Shown one piece after another: positions 14,935 to 23,683 of a stretch of 64,000 nt of DNA. Source of the DNA: UBA6918 sp040754425. GTDB lineage: Bacteria > Pseudomonadota > Gammaproteobacteria > Burkholderiales > Thiobacillaceae. How positions within the stretch are numbered: the stretch's first letter is position 1; each line of letters starts with the position of its first letter. The DNA is taken from positions 1 through 64,000 of the forward strand of contig JBFMCR010000007.1 in NCBI GenBank assembly GCA_040754425.1, given 5' to 3'. Below the pieces are notes generated by a model that was given only the letters and a program-made list of their open reading frames with translations, was not told the origin of the DNA and searched no databases. The position numbers were made by a program, and so were the translations under genes.

Positions 14935-17112
14935 ATGTCGGATAGTGGCATTGTCAATTTGAGCGACTACAGCAAGGGGCGGCGCATCATGCTCAGCGCT
15001 GAGCACCTCAACCTCCTGCACGAAGGCAGGGATATGCTGGCAACCGGCATCATGCGCGAGTTGTCGGGAAAGACCGAGGCCATGGAGAGCAGCCTGCTTG
15101 GTTTGGCGGACCATGCCCCATTGGCCGAAACCCGGGATGTCTATTTCCATGCGCTGGGCGTGCTTGGCCGCCAGGGCACCGAGCTTTTTCAGTCCTGCAA
15201 GCAGGCGCTGGTCGAAACGATCAACGCGGCGTGGGGCGAGACGCCGGCACAGACGCCGGCAATGCCGGCCGAACTCAGCCTGCTCGATGACACCGATTAC
15301 GAAGCCACGCTTGCCATCAACAAGTCGAGCTCGCGCCTGCGTTTCAATTGTGCCGAGGAACTGGTCGGCCTGGACGCGCGCATGGGCGTTCTGCTCGGAC
15401 GTCCCCAGCTTGCCGCCGATGACAATCCTTTCGGTACAAAGCTGGTGTGCGAGGCCCTGCTGGAGGGCATGAACCGGCTGAAGATCGAACAAAAGGTTCA
15501 ACTGGTGCTGCTCAACCAGTTCGACCTGGTGCTCTATCCTGAACTTCCTGTCATTTACCAGGAAATCAACCGTTTCTTCCTCGGCAAGGGCGTCCTGCCC
15601 GACTTCAAGGCCGGCATACGCAACCGCCCCGACCAGGCTGCGCGGGTGAAGTCTCGCCAGCCCGAGCAGACCGAACTGCTGGGGCTGTTCGAAAAGATGG
15701 CGTCAGGACAAGGCACCGGCAGTTCCACCCCGGGCATTGGCGGGGGCGGACAGCAGACTGCCGGGGCGGGCGCCGCCTTGCTGGGCATCAGCATGTTGGA
15801 AGCGCTCAATCGCCTGCAGGTGGGCGCACTCAGCCTGCCCGGCGGGGTGACCATCGATTTGCGCAGTTCCCTGACCGGGGCGGGCGGTTTTCCCAATGTG
15901 GTGCGCGAATTGCAGCAAAGCCCGGCCATGTTGTCGGCCAGCCAGATCGAAACCGTGATGATCGATGCCGTGGCCATGCTGTTCGACTATCTGTTCGAGG
16001 ATCAGGCCATTCCCGAACATCTCAAGCAGCTGATTGCCAAGCTGCAGGTGCCGGTGCTCAAGGTCGCCATTCTCGAACGCGGCTTTTTTACCCAGCGTGA
16101 CCATCCTGCGCGCCGCGTGCTGGACATGATCGCTTCGCTTGCGGTGCAGCCTGCCGGCAAGGAAGGCAAGACAGACCCCTTGCAGGCCGAGGTCGAGGCC
16201 GTGATCGAGAAGATCATCAACGAGTTCGACCGAGATGCCGGAGTATTCGAGCAAGCCTGCGCTGCATTGGCGGAGATCGAAGCCAGACGTGAGCGGGAAC
16301 TGGAATCGGGTATTGCCGACAGTGTGGCCGAAATCCAGCGTACCGAACGCAGCGAGATCGCGCACGCCGTCGTGCGTGACCATATCCGCAATGCGCTGGC
16401 CGAGCAGCCGGCGCCCGAATCCATCGCGGTTTTCCTGCGCGACCATTGGGCGCGCCTTCTGGCCAACGAATATGTCGAGGAAGGGGAAAGCTCACCGCAT
16501 CTTTCCGCGCACATCGAAACCATGCGCGAACTGCTTTGGAGCGTCCAGAACAAGCCGGACATGGACAGCCGCCTGATGATGGTGCGCATTCTGCCGGGCC
16601 TGCTCAAGCGCTTGCGCGAGGGCGTGGACAAGGTCGGCATGCCCGCCGAGGCAGTGGAAAAATTCTTCGCCGAACTGGTGACGCTGCATGCCAATGCCGT
16701 GCGTCCGAGCTCCCTGACGGTGCCGCTGCCGGAAGCTGAGGTGCTGCTGGACGATTTGCCGGCCGATGAGACCGCTGCGGCAAACACCAACGAGCCGACA
16801 TATGCAGAGCCGCTGCCGGAGATCGAGGATGAGTTCACGCTTTGCGCGCAGGCGCTGAAAAAAGGTGACAAGCTGCAATTGCACCATGACGATGGCAGCT
16901 CCAGCTGGGTCGGCGTGGTGTGGGTAAGCGGACTCAAGGGCAATTACCTGTTTGCCGACATGAACGGCCACAACATGTTTTCCATCAGTCCGCAGCGACT
17001 GGCGGACAAGATGCGCGCCGGACAGGCTGTACTGGCGGCGCGCGATTCGGTGACCGAATCCGCCTTCGGCAAGCTCGTCAATTTCTTCAAGCAGCGCGTC
17101 ATGTCGGCCTGA
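14935..17112 (+). CDS. DUF1631 family protein under c-di-GMP riboswitch control
   Basis: 725 residues, soluble, largely helical with no signal peptide. It has the DUF1631 layout: an N-terminal region beginning SDYSKGRRIMLSAEHL, a glycine-rich break (GSSTPGIGGGGQQTAGAG, near residue 263), a central helical part with LPGLLKRLREGVDKVGMP, and a C-terminal small beta-rich region (KGDKLQLHHDDG...SWVGVVWVS...YLFADMNGH) that resembles a PilZ-like barrel. No enzyme motif is visible and no function is established for the family. The c-di-GMP riboswitch in its leader links it to the second-messenger network, probably surface behaviour or motility. Confidence 0.85.
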   Translation: MSDSGIVNLSDYSKGRRIMLSAEHLNLLHEGRDMLATGIMRELSGKTEAMESSLLGLADHAPLAETRDVYFHALGVLGRQGTELFQSCKQALVETINAAWGETPAQTPAMPAELSLLDDTDYEATLAINKSSSRLRFNCAEELVGLDARMGVLLGRPQLAADDNPFGTKLVCEALLEGMNRLKIEQKVQLVLLNQFDLVLYPELPVIYQEINRFFLGKGVLPDFKAGIRNRPDQAARVKSRQPEQTELLGLFEKMASGQGTGSSTPGIGGGGQQTAGAGAALLGISMLEALNRLQVGALSLPGGVTIDLRSSLTGAGGFPNVVRELQQSPAMLSASQIETVMIDAVAMLFDYLFEDQAIPEHLKQLIAKLQVPVLKVAILERGFFTQRDHPARRVLDMIASLAVQPAGKEGKTDPLQAEVEAVIEKIINEFDRDAGVFEQACAALAEIEARRERELESGIADSVAEIQRTERSEIAHAVVRDHIRNALAEQPAPESIAVFLRDHWARLLANEYVEEGESSPHLSAHIETMRELLWSVQNKPDMDSRLMMVRILPGLLKRLREGVDKVGMPAEAVEKFFAELVTLHANAVRPSSLTVPLPEAEVLLDDLPADETAAANTNEPTYAEPLPEIEDEFTLCAQALKKGDKLQLHHDDGSSSWVGVVWVSGLKGNYLFADMNGHNMFSISPQRLADKMRAGQAVLAARDSVTESAFGKLVNFFKQRVMSA

Positions 17113-17134
17113 GCGGTACGCGCGGCAACGATAG

Positions 17135-17166
17135 CAAAAGCGGGCCCACCTGGCCTGCTTTTGTTT
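17135..17166 (+). terminator. Intrinsic terminator after the DUF1631 gene
   Basis: 12-bp stem (17135-17146 with 17152-17163, one G-U pair), loop CACCT. The 3' arm ends in TTTTG followed by TTT. It begins 22 bases after the stop codon and runs into the tandem repeat that starts at 17163. Confidence 0.65.
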
Positions 17167-17262
17167 GGCCGCTCCGCCCGAAACTCGTCGAAGACGCTGC
17201 CTGCGCCGACTCGTTTGGCCGCTCCGCTCGAAACTCGTCGAAGGCGCTGCCTGCGCCGACTC
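17163..17262 (+). repeat. Two tandem copies of a 50-bp repeat
   Basis: Copy one 17163-17212 and copy two 17213-17262 differ at only two positions (C/T at 17179 versus 17229, A/G at 17194 versus 17244); a third copy starts and breaks off after five bases. The unit contains GGCCGCTCCGC, GAAACTCGTCGAAG and CGCTGCCTGCGCCGACTCG. It lies just upstream of mutY and may carry or displace its promoter. Confidence 0.85.
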
Positions 17263-17281
17263 GTTTTGGTAGCATCTTGGC

Positions 17282-18310
17282 ATGACTTTTTCCGCAAAAC
17301 TTGTCGAATGGCAACATCGCCACGGGCGCCACCACCTGCCCTGGCAGTCAAGCCGTGATCCCTATCGAATCTGGGTATCGGAAATCATGCTGCAGCAGAC
17401 CCAGGTCGGCACCGTGATTCCCTATTTCGAGCGCTTCATGACGCGCTTCCCGGATATCGCCCGGCTTGCCGAAGCCACCGAAGAGGAAGTGCTCACCCTC
17501 TGGGCCGGCCTTGGCTACTATGCGCGCGGGCGCAATCTGCATCGGGCCGCGCAACAGGTCATGGAAAGGCATGGCGGGGTTTTCCCGCGCGAATTCGATG
17601 AGATTGTCGCCTTGCCGGGAATCGGCCGTTCGACTGCCGCTGCGATTAGCGCCTTTGCCTTCGGCGCACATCGCGCCATCCTTGATGGCAATGTGAAACG
17701 GGTGCTTGCGCGCGTTTTCGGCGTCGACGGCTGGGCCGGCGACAGGAAAGTGGAAACCCGCCTGTGGCAGTTGAGCGAAAGCCTGTTGCCTGCCGAAGAA
17801 ATCGAAACCTACACCCAGGCGCTTATGGACCTGGGCGCCACGATCTGTACCCGCAGCAAGCCGAAGTGCGGACACTGCCCGCTGGCGGCGGACTGTGTTG
17901 CATTGAAGCAGGAGCGCGTTGCCAGCCTGCCTTCGCCGCGCCCGAAGAAAGCCCTGCCCGAGCGCACTGCCACCCTGCTGGTCATTCGCCATGGCCGCGA
18001 CGTGCTGCTGGTCAAACGCCCGGCAGCCGGCATTTGGGGCGGTTTGTGGAGCCTGCCGGAAGCAGAAGGGAACAGTGCGGCCGCCTGCATGCAGTTGACC
18101 GGCCAGATGCCGGCAAGCGTTGAAGAATTGCAGGGGTTCACCCACACGTTTACGCATTTTCGCCTGTCCATCCTGCCGCTCGTGCTTGCGCTCGACGCGC
18201 GCGCATCCTCGGCAGCCGAGCCTGGCACCGTCTGGATGGATCATGCCGATGCCATGGAGGCCGCCATACCCAAACCGGTGAAAACCATTCTGGAAAAACT
18301 CGCCGCATAA
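17282..18310 (+). CDS. mutY: A/G-specific adenine glycosylase MutY
   Basis: 342 residues. Removes adenine mispaired with 8-oxoguanine. Helix-hairpin-helix LPGIGRSTAAAI near residue 118 with the catalytic Asp in LDGNVKRVLAR; the [4Fe-4S] cluster ligands are in CTRSKPKCGHCPLAADC (C-x6-C-x2-C-x5-C) near 190; a C-terminal NUDIX-like 8-oxoG recognition domain follows (about 225-342). Complete. No obvious Shine-Dalgarno precedes the ATG, and the upstream DNA is a tandem repeat. Confidence 0.96.
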   Translation: MTFSAKLVEWQHRHGRHHLPWQSSRDPYRIWVSEIMLQQTQVGTVIPYFERFMTRFPDIARLAEATEEEVLTLWAGLGYYARGRNLHRAAQQVMERHGGVFPREFDEIVALPGIGRSTAAAISAFAFGAHRAILDGNVKRVLARVFGVDGWAGDRKVETRLWQLSESLLPAEEIETYTQALMDLGATICTRSKPKCGHCPLAADCVALKQERVASLPSPRPKKALPERTATLLVIRHGRDVLLVKRPAAGIWGGLWSLPEAEGNSAAACMQLTGQMPASVEELQGFTHTFTHFRLSILPLVLALDARASSAAEPGTVWMDHADAMEAAIPKPVKTILEKLAA

Positions 18311-18317
18311 TGAGCTT

Positions 18318-19109
18318 ATGCTGATAGACACGCATTGCCACCTCGATGCCGCGGAATACGATGCAGACCGCGACGAAGTAGCTCGGCGCGCGCGTGAGGC
18401 CGGCGTCGGGCGCATTGTCGTGCCCGCAATTGCCGCTTTCAATTTCCAGGCTGTGGTGGATTGCCGCCGCCATGCCGGTGTCGATGTCGCGCTGGGCATG
18501 CATCCCATGTATGTGCATGTGCACCGCGAGGAACACCTGACACTGCTGGATGAGGCGATTCGGAGGGAGCATCCGCTGGCCATCGGCGAAATCGGCCTGG
18601 ATCGTTTTCAGTCGTGCATAGATCGGCCCGGCGTGCACGAGGAGGATCTCGATCGGCAGGAATTCTTTTTCGTCCAACAACTGAAGCTGGCGGCCAAGTA
18701 CGATCTGCCGGTGCTTCTGCACATCCGTCGTGCCAACGACCAGATACTCAAGCAGCTGCGCCGCATCAAGGTGCCAGGCGGCATCGCGCATGCGTTCAAC
18801 GGCTCCATGCAGCAGGCCCGGGAATATCTCAAGCTCGGTTTCAAGCTCGGCTTCGGCGGCGCCATGACTTATACGCGGGCTACCAGCCTGCGTAAGCTGG
18901 CGACGGAATTGCCGCTGGAATCCATCGTGCTGGAAACAGACGGGCCGGACATTCCGCCCGAGTGGATCGCGAAACGGCGCAACGAGCCGGCTGAGCTGCC
19001 GGGAATCGCCCAGGTGCTGGCCGAACTGCGCGGCATCGGCGCGGAGGAGGTGGCCGCGCGCACGACCGAAAATGCAGAGAAGGTGCTGAAGCTTACAGCC
19101 AGCGCCTGA
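18318..19109 (+). CDS. TatD family metal-dependent hydrolase / DNase
   Basis: 263 residues, amidohydrolase TIM barrel. Metal ligands are in IDTHCHLD at residues 3-10, GEIGLD near 95, HIRR near 134 and the late ETDGPD near 209. TatD-type enzymes are Mg2+-dependent 3'-5' exonucleases acting in DNA repair or RNA decay; some members are aminoacyl-tRNA or DNA quality-control factors. It follows mutY by seven bases and overlaps the convergent methyltransferase gene by 17 bases. Confidence 0.9.
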   Translation: MLIDTHCHLDAAEYDADRDEVARRAREAGVGRIVVPAIAAFNFQAVVDCRRHAGVDVALGMHPMYVHVHREEHLTLLDEAIRREHPLAIGEIGLDRFQSCIDRPGVHEEDLDRQEFFFVQQLKLAAKYDLPVLLHIRRANDQILKQLRRIKVPGGIAHAFNGSMQQAREYLKLGFKLGFGGAMTYTRATSLRKLATELPLESIVLETDGPDIPPEWIAKRRNEPAELPGIAQVLAELRGIGAEEVAARTTENAEKVLKLTASA

Positions 19110-19554
19110 CGCGCCTGCAATATTGCAGATAGGCCTCACCGAATTTGGCGGCAAGATGCGCTTCTTCGTTGCGGATTACGCCATAGCGAATGGCGGCCCA
19201 TACGACGGGGTAGAGAAGCAGCGGCCACAGATTGCCCCAGATCAGCATGACGCCGAAATAGATCGTGCTGTCTGCAAGGTAGATGGGATTGCGGGAAAAG
19301 GCGAAGGGCCCGTGCTGGACAAGGTGGGCCACGCCTTTATAGGGGTTCACCGTGGTGTGGTGGCGGAACATTGTCCATGCCGCCCACAGCATCAGTACGC
19401 TGCCCAGCGCGACCAGCATCCAGCCGATGCCCGGAAGCCTGGGGAAGGGCAGCGGCAGCCGTTCGTGTACTTCCCATGCCGCCCACAATGCCGCCACGTA
19501 GATCAGCGGCGGCGGCAGCAGGGTGGCGGGACGCTTGCGGTTGTCGCGGGTCAT
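19093..19554 (-). CDS. Isoprenylcysteine carboxyl methyltransferase (ICMT/PEMT-like) family membrane protein
   Basis: 153 residues with about four hydrophobic segments and the C-terminal family signature GPFAFSRNPIYLAD followed by EEAHLAAKFGEAYLQY. Proteins of this family methylate lipids or protein carboxylates in membranes; the bacterial substrate is unknown. It starts inside the end of the TlpA-like gene (four-base overlap) and converges on tatD with a 17-base overlap. Confidence 0.8.
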   Translation of the reverse strand: MTRDNRKRPATLLPPPLIYVAALWAAWEVHERLPLPFPRLPGIGWMLVALGSVLMLWAAWTMFRHHTTVNPYKGVAHLVQHGPFAFSRNPIYLADSTIYFGVMLIWGNLWPLLLYPVVWAAIRYGVIRNEEAHLAAKFGEAYLQYCRRVRRWL

Positions 19555-20087
19555 TGCTCTGCGAGCATGCTTTCGATTAGCCGCAGCATCTCTGGGTGGT
19601 CGAATTCCCTGCCGCCGATCGCGCCATGGGCCAGGCGGCCCCGCTTGTCGACGAAGAAGGTGGTCGGCAATCCGCGCACAGGCCAGCGCCTCATGGCCTC
19701 GCCGTCAAGATCGAGCAGGATGGGGAACTGCGGCTGCAGGTCGAGGGTGGAATTGAACTGGTCGATCATGTCGACGGTTTCACCTTCGTTGACGCCCAGG
19801 ATCACCACGGGCTTGCCTTCCATTTTTTGCCGCAGGCGTTCCATGGAAGGGAATTCGCGCCGGCAGGGCGGACACCATGTGGCCCAGAAATTGACGATGA
19901 CGACCTTGCCGCGCAGCCTGGCGAGCTCGACTGTCTTGCCATCCATGTCCTTCAACGTCATGGCCGGCGTGGTAATGCGCGGCTTGAACGGGGTGTGCGA
20001 AAACTGCAGCGGGGGTTCGGCGGCGATTGTCAGGCCCGGCAGGGCGAACAACACCAGGCTAGTCAAAAGATGGCGGGCACTGAACAT
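19551..20087 (-). CDS. TlpA-like periplasmic thiol:disulfide oxidoreductase
   Basis: 178 residues from the ATG at 20087; an alternative ATG at 20105 adds six residues. A signal peptide (LLTSLVLFALPGLTIAA) precedes an AhpC/TSA-like thioredoxin fold with active site FWATWCPPCRREFPSM. TlpA/ResA proteins reduce periplasmic cysteines, for example for cytochrome c or copper sites. The start overlaps the preceding exported protein gene. A close paralogue lies at 51872-52375 in the same kind of gene pair. Confidence 0.85.
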   Translation of the reverse strand: MFSARHLLTSLVLFALPGLTIAAEPPLQFSHTPFKPRITTPAMTLKDMDGKTVELARLRGKVVIVNFWATWCPPCRREFPSMERLRQKMEGKPVVILGVNEGETVDMIDQFNSTLDLQPQFPILLDLDGEAMRRWPVRGLPTTFFVDKRGRLAHGAIGGREFDHPEMLRLIESMLAEQ

Positions 20088-20658
20088 TCTGCATCTTTCC
20101 TTCATGAAGTTTTCCGTTCTGCTTCCAGCGATAGAGCACGTCGAAGCGGCTGCCGGCCGGCAACGCGAACGTGGTCATGCCCTGGTTCCAGTCGCCGGGT
20201 GCAAAGGTCTGCTCCACCGGGAACTGCGACCATTCGAACGCGAGCTTCACCGGCCTTAAAAAATTGCGCGGCTGCCAGCGGGTGAGCCAGTCATGCTTGG
20301 TCAGCAAGGCTTTCGGCCGACCACTGCCCTCGGGCAGATAATGCCAGTCGGCTAGGTTGTGCTCGATGGCTTGTTTGCCTTCGTTGCGCACCACCGTCAT
20401 GTAGACGCATGCATGGGCGAATTCATCGACGGACTGTTTGTCCATACCGCGGTTCAGCATGAACGCACGTGCCTGCTCGGGAGTGATCAGAGTGAGTCGC
20501 AAGTGTACCCCCTGGGTATCGACCTCCCAGGTCGGGATGCCGGTATCCGGGTCGACGCTGTGGCGGGTAATGCCTTCCTGAACTGGCGCCGCATGTGCGG
20601 AAGCGGTAAAGAGCAGCCCGTACAGCAGGCAGACACGCTTGAAGCTATGCAAGATCAA
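20059..20658 (-). CDS. Exported protein of unknown function
   Basis: 199 residues. The coding frame has no ATG near its start; a TTG at 20658 overlaps the folE stop (TTGA) and yields a clean signal peptide (hydrophobic core CLLYGLLFTASAHA). A second TTG at 20652 is also possible. The mature part is rich in Trp and charged residues and has no domain I recognise (for example ITPEQARAFMLNRGMDKQSV and VYMTVVRNEGKQAIEHN). It overlaps the TlpA-like gene that follows, so a partnership in periplasmic thiol chemistry is plausible but unproven. Confidence 0.7.
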   Translation of the reverse strand: MILHSFKRVCLLYGLLFTASAHAAPVQEGITRHSVDPDTGIPTWEVDTQGVHLRLTLITPEQARAFMLNRGMDKQSVDEFAHACVYMTVVRNEGKQAIEHNLADWHYLPEGSGRPKALLTKHDWLTRWQPRNFLRPVKLAFEWSQFPVEQTFAPGDWNQGMTTFALPAGSRFDVLYRWKQNGKLHEGKMQNVQCPPSFD

Positions 20659-21311
20659 ATGCGCGCCCCCTGGATGGCGCGCAGGAATTCGTTGCGCAAC
20701 TGGTCGCTGCTTCCGAAGCAGCCGGAAAAGGCCTGGGTCACCACGCGCTCGTCGCCGCGGCGATCCTCGCCCAAGAGCAGGCAAAGCTGCTCGGCTTCGA
20801 TGATGCAGGCCGCCCCAGCTGCCTTGCCGTGCTCCATCATGGCCTCGGCGATGTCGCGCGTCATCCACTCCTGGTAGGTGAAGCGGTGGCCGATGGCATC
20901 CACCAGCCGGGCAATGCGGCCGAAGCCGTGCAGCCTGCCGCCGGGGATGTAGGCGACGTGCGCCACGCCGCGAAACGGCACCAGATGGTGCGGGCATACG
21001 CCGTGGATGGCGATGCCGCGCACCACCACCATGTCGCGGCGGCTGTCTTCGAAGCCCTCGCCCAGCGCTTCGCCGGGGTCGAGCGCGTAGCCGCCCAGCA
21101 ACCGCTTTTGCCAGAGTTCGCGCACGCGCTGCGCGGTTCGCCCGGTGTGCACCGTGTCCGAGGGCACGCCGCAGGCGGCGAGGAGGTCCCTGACCGCGCG
21201 CTCGAAGGCCTCGGCATCGAAGCTGCCGGTCTGCGCGATGCCGTAGCCCGCGGGGCGGGCGCCGCCATGGTGGTCGTCGTCACACCTTCCGCAGGCAGTT
21301 TCGTCGGCCAT
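20655..21311 (-). CDS. folE: GTP cyclohydrolase I
   Basis: 218 residues. Converts GTP to dihydroneopterin triphosphate for folate. Zinc ligands lie in GVCPHHLVPF near residue 107 and in AEQLCLLL near 172. The segment after the second Cys (LLLGEDRRGDERVVTQAF) is longer than the usual ARGV-type loop, and the first 30 residues are Cys/His/Gly-rich, so this may be a divergent FolE subgroup. Start and stop overlap neighbours (TAATG with the hydrolase, TTGA with the exported protein). Confidence 0.9.
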   Translation of the reverse strand: MADETACGRCDDDHHGGARPAGYGIAQTGSFDAEAFERAVRDLLAACGVPSDTVHTGRTAQRVRELWQKRLLGGYALDPGEALGEGFEDSRRDMVVVRGIAIHGVCPHHLVPFRGVAHVAYIPGGRLHGFGRIARLVDAIGHRFTYQEWMTRDIAEAMMEHGKAAGAACIIEAEQLCLLLGEDRRGDERVVTQAFSGCFGSSDQLRNEFLRAIQGARI

Positions 21312-22090
21312 TACCTGAATACCGATTTCAGGAAGTCGAGGGTGTGCGCCCAGGAACTATGGTCGGCGTGCGCGTCGTATTTCAAGGGCAGGCTGAATTT
21401 CGCGGCATACACGTCGGCTTCGGGGTTGGTGAAGGTGTGCATCGCGCCGGGATAGGACACCAGTTGCCAGTCGGCCTTGGCGTTGGTCATCTCGGTCTTG
21501 AAGGCTTCGACATGCTCGGGCGGCACCATGGGATCGGCTTCGCCTGTGAACACGCGCACCTTGGACTTGATGGCGCCGGGTTTCACCGGTATGTCCGAAG
21601 CCAGAATGCCGTGGTAGCTGACCACGCCCTTGAGCGGTTCGCCGATGCGCGCCATGTTCAGCACGATGCCGCCGCCGAAGCAGTAGCCCAGGGCGGCGAT
21701 CTGGCCGCGTTTGACCATGGGCTGCGCATCCAGGAATTTCTGCGCGGCTGCAAAGCGCGCGCGCATGAGCGGCGGATTCTTGTTGACTGCGCCGGCCATG
21801 GCGCCCGCATCCTTGGGATTGTCCGCAGTCTTGCCGTCGCCGTACATGTCGACGGCCAGCGCCACATAACCGGCCTCGGCCAGCATGTTGGCGCGTTTTT
21901 TCGCGTAGTCGTTGAGTCCCCACCACTCGTGCACCACCAGCACACCCGGGCGCTTGCTGCGGAAGGCGTCGTCGTAGGCCATGTAGCCCTTCATCTTTAC
22001 GCCGTCGGCGACGTATTCGACGGTCTTGCCGACCACGGTCGCCTGGGCGGCGAGGGGCAGGAGCAGGAACAAAGACAATAACCATTTCAT
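21311..22090 (-). CDS. Dienelactone hydrolase family protein, exported
   Basis: 259 residues with a signal peptide (MKWLLSLFLLLPLAAQA). Alpha/beta hydrolase fold of the dienelactone hydrolase type: catalytic Cys in GYCFGGG near residue 138, Asp in EADPMVPP near 186, His in AMHTF near 217. Real substrate unknown. The Shine-Dalgarno AGGAGAAAAACC lies before the ATG at 22090; a longer in-frame start lacks the signal peptide position. Confidence 0.88.
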   Translation of the reverse strand: MKWLLSLFLLLPLAAQATVVGKTVEYVADGVKMKGYMAYDDAFRSKRPGVLVVHEWWGLNDYAKKRANMLAEAGYVALAVDMYGDGKTADNPKDAGAMAGAVNKNPPLMRARFAAAQKFLDAQPMVKRGQIAALGYCFGGGIVLNMARIGEPLKGVVSYHGILASDIPVKPGAIKSKVRVFTGEADPMVPPEHVEAFKTEMTNAKADWQLVSYPGAMHTFTNPEADVYAAKFSLPLKYDAHADHSSWAHTLDFLKSVFR

Positions 22091-22154
22091 GGTTTTTCTC
22101 CTTATGTGTTGGGGTTTAGGGAAAGATAGCACCTGTCGGCAACACTTGCCTATC

Positions 22155-23309
22155 TCAAAGAAACAGCATCAGCAGTTCGTTCAGAAAGCGCCGGCCCTTG
22201 TCGGTAGGGCGCAAAGTGTCCGGGTCGTGCTCGACGAGGCCTTTTTCTTCCGCCTCTTGCAGGCCGGACAGACAGGCGGTCAGCGGTAGCCCGGTATGTC
22301 GGGCGAACAGCGAGCTCGGAAATCCTTCGTTGAGCCTGAGCGCGTTCATCATGAACTCGAAAGGCAGCTCGCCGGGTGCGAGCATGCGGGTTTCGGCAAT
22401 ATGTCCGCCGCGTTCGACGCCTTGCATGTATTGCGCCGGGTGCTTCACCCGCATCTGGCGCACGATGCGGTCGTGAAACGAGAGCTTGGAATGGGCGCCG
22501 GCGCCGATGCCGAGGTAATCGCCGAAAGTCCAGTAATTGAGGTTGTGGCGGCAGTGGTGGCGCGGCTTGGCGAAGGCGGAGGTTTCGTAGTGATCAAAGC
22601 CGGCGTCGCCCAGGCGTTCCTCCAGCCATTCCTGCATGGCGGCGGCGGCATCGTCGTCCGGCAGATTGGGCGGCGGCGTGTGGCCGAAGGCGGTGTTGGG
22701 TTCCAGCGTCAGGTGATAGCAGGACAGGTGCGGCGGGTCGAAGGCCAGCGCGGTCTCGATGTCGGCGCGCAGCATGTCCAGGGTTTGTCCCGGCAAGGCG
22801 TACATGAGGTCGAGATTGAAGGTGTCGAAGGTCTTTGCCGCCAGTTCCGCGGCCTGTCTGGCCTCAGTTGCGCCATGGATGCGCCCGATGCGGCGCAGCA
22901 GCTCGTCGTCGAAGCTCTGGATGCCCAAGGACACGCGGGTGACGCCGGCCTCGCGATAGCCCCTGAAGCGCCCGGTTTCCACGCTGCCGGGATTGGCCTC
23001 CAGAGTGATTTCGGCCAGCGGCTCCAGCTGCGTGAGCGTGCGCACGGTGGTGAGGATGCGGTCGATGCCTTCGGGTGAAAACAGGCTGGGCGTGCCGCCG
23101 CCGAAAAATACCGCATGGATTTTGCGTCCCCAGATTTCCGGCAGGGCGAGTTCGAGGTCGCGCGCGAGCGCGTCGATGTAGGCGGCTTCGGGAATGCCAT
23201 TCGTCGCATGCGAATTGAAGTCGCAATACGGACACTTCCTCACGCACCAGGGCAGGTGTATGTAGAGCGTGAGCGGCGGCGGGGTCGTCAGCCCTGCGCC
23301 CGCGCGCAT
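22155..23309 (-). CDS. hemW: Radical SAM protein HemW (heme chaperone, coproporphyrinogen III oxidase-like)
   Basis: 384 residues. Radical-SAM cluster motif CVRKCPYC near residue 22, GGGTPS near 70 and a C-terminal HemN-type domain. HemW inserts heme into respiratory proteins rather than oxidising coproporphyrinogen; the short form without the N-terminal HemN extension fits this. The ATG at 23309 overlaps the stop of the previous gene (TGATG); an ATG at 23342 would sit inside that gene and is less likely. Confidence 0.9.
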   Translation of the reverse strand: MRAGAGLTTPPPLTLYIHLPWCVRKCPYCDFNSHATNGIPEAAYIDALARDLELALPEIWGRKIHAVFFGGGTPSLFSPEGIDRILTTVRTLTQLEPLAEITLEANPGSVETGRFRGYREAGVTRVSLGIQSFDDELLRRIGRIHGATEARQAAELAAKTFDTFNLDLMYALPGQTLDMLRADIETALAFDPPHLSCYHLTLEPNTAFGHTPPPNLPDDDAAAAMQEWLEERLGDAGFDHYETSAFAKPRHHCRHNLNYWTFGDYLGIGAGAHSKLSFHDRIVRQMRVKHPAQYMQGVERGGHIAETRMLAPGELPFEFMMNALRLNEGFPSSLFARHTGLPLTACLSGLQEAEEKGLVEHDPDTLRPTDKGRRFLNELLMLFL

Positions 23310-23683
23310 CAAGGGTTTGGTTTCCACGTGCCTCGTCGCCACAGCCAGAAGTAGATCAGGAAGTTGATCGCCAGCACCAGCCCGCCCAGAACATATTGCG
23401 TGGCGGCCGTCAGCGTTTCGGGATAGATCAGCGGCAGCAGATAATGTTCAATGAATCCGCCTTCATAGCCCGCCCCGCCGGAAAGTTTGCGGAAACGGTT
23501 TTCCAGCGGGGTGAGCGGACAGACCCAGCCCATGAACTCGATCAGTGCGCCCCAGATGGCGGCGGGCAGATGCAGCCAGATGAATGGCTTTTTCCATGCT
23601 ACCAGCAGACCGCCGCCCACCACGAACAGGATGAACGCCAGATGCAGCAGGACGAGGGCGTTTGCCAGCAGCCGGTAGATCAT
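23309..23683 (-). CDS. DUF2784 family small membrane protein
   Basis: 124 residues with three hydrophobic segments (about 5-30, 35-55 and 95-118) and the family pattern ALVLLHLAFILFV followed by GWVCPLTPLENR. Function unknown. It is coupled to rdgB upstream (four-base overlap) and to hemW downstream (one-base overlap). Confidence 0.85.
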   Translation of the reverse strand: MIYRLLANALVLLHLAFILFVVGGGLLVAWKKPFIWLHLPAAIWGALIEFMGWVCPLTPLENRFRKLSGGAGYEGGFIEHYLLPLIYPETLTAATQYVLGGLVLAINFLIYFWLWRRGTWKPNP

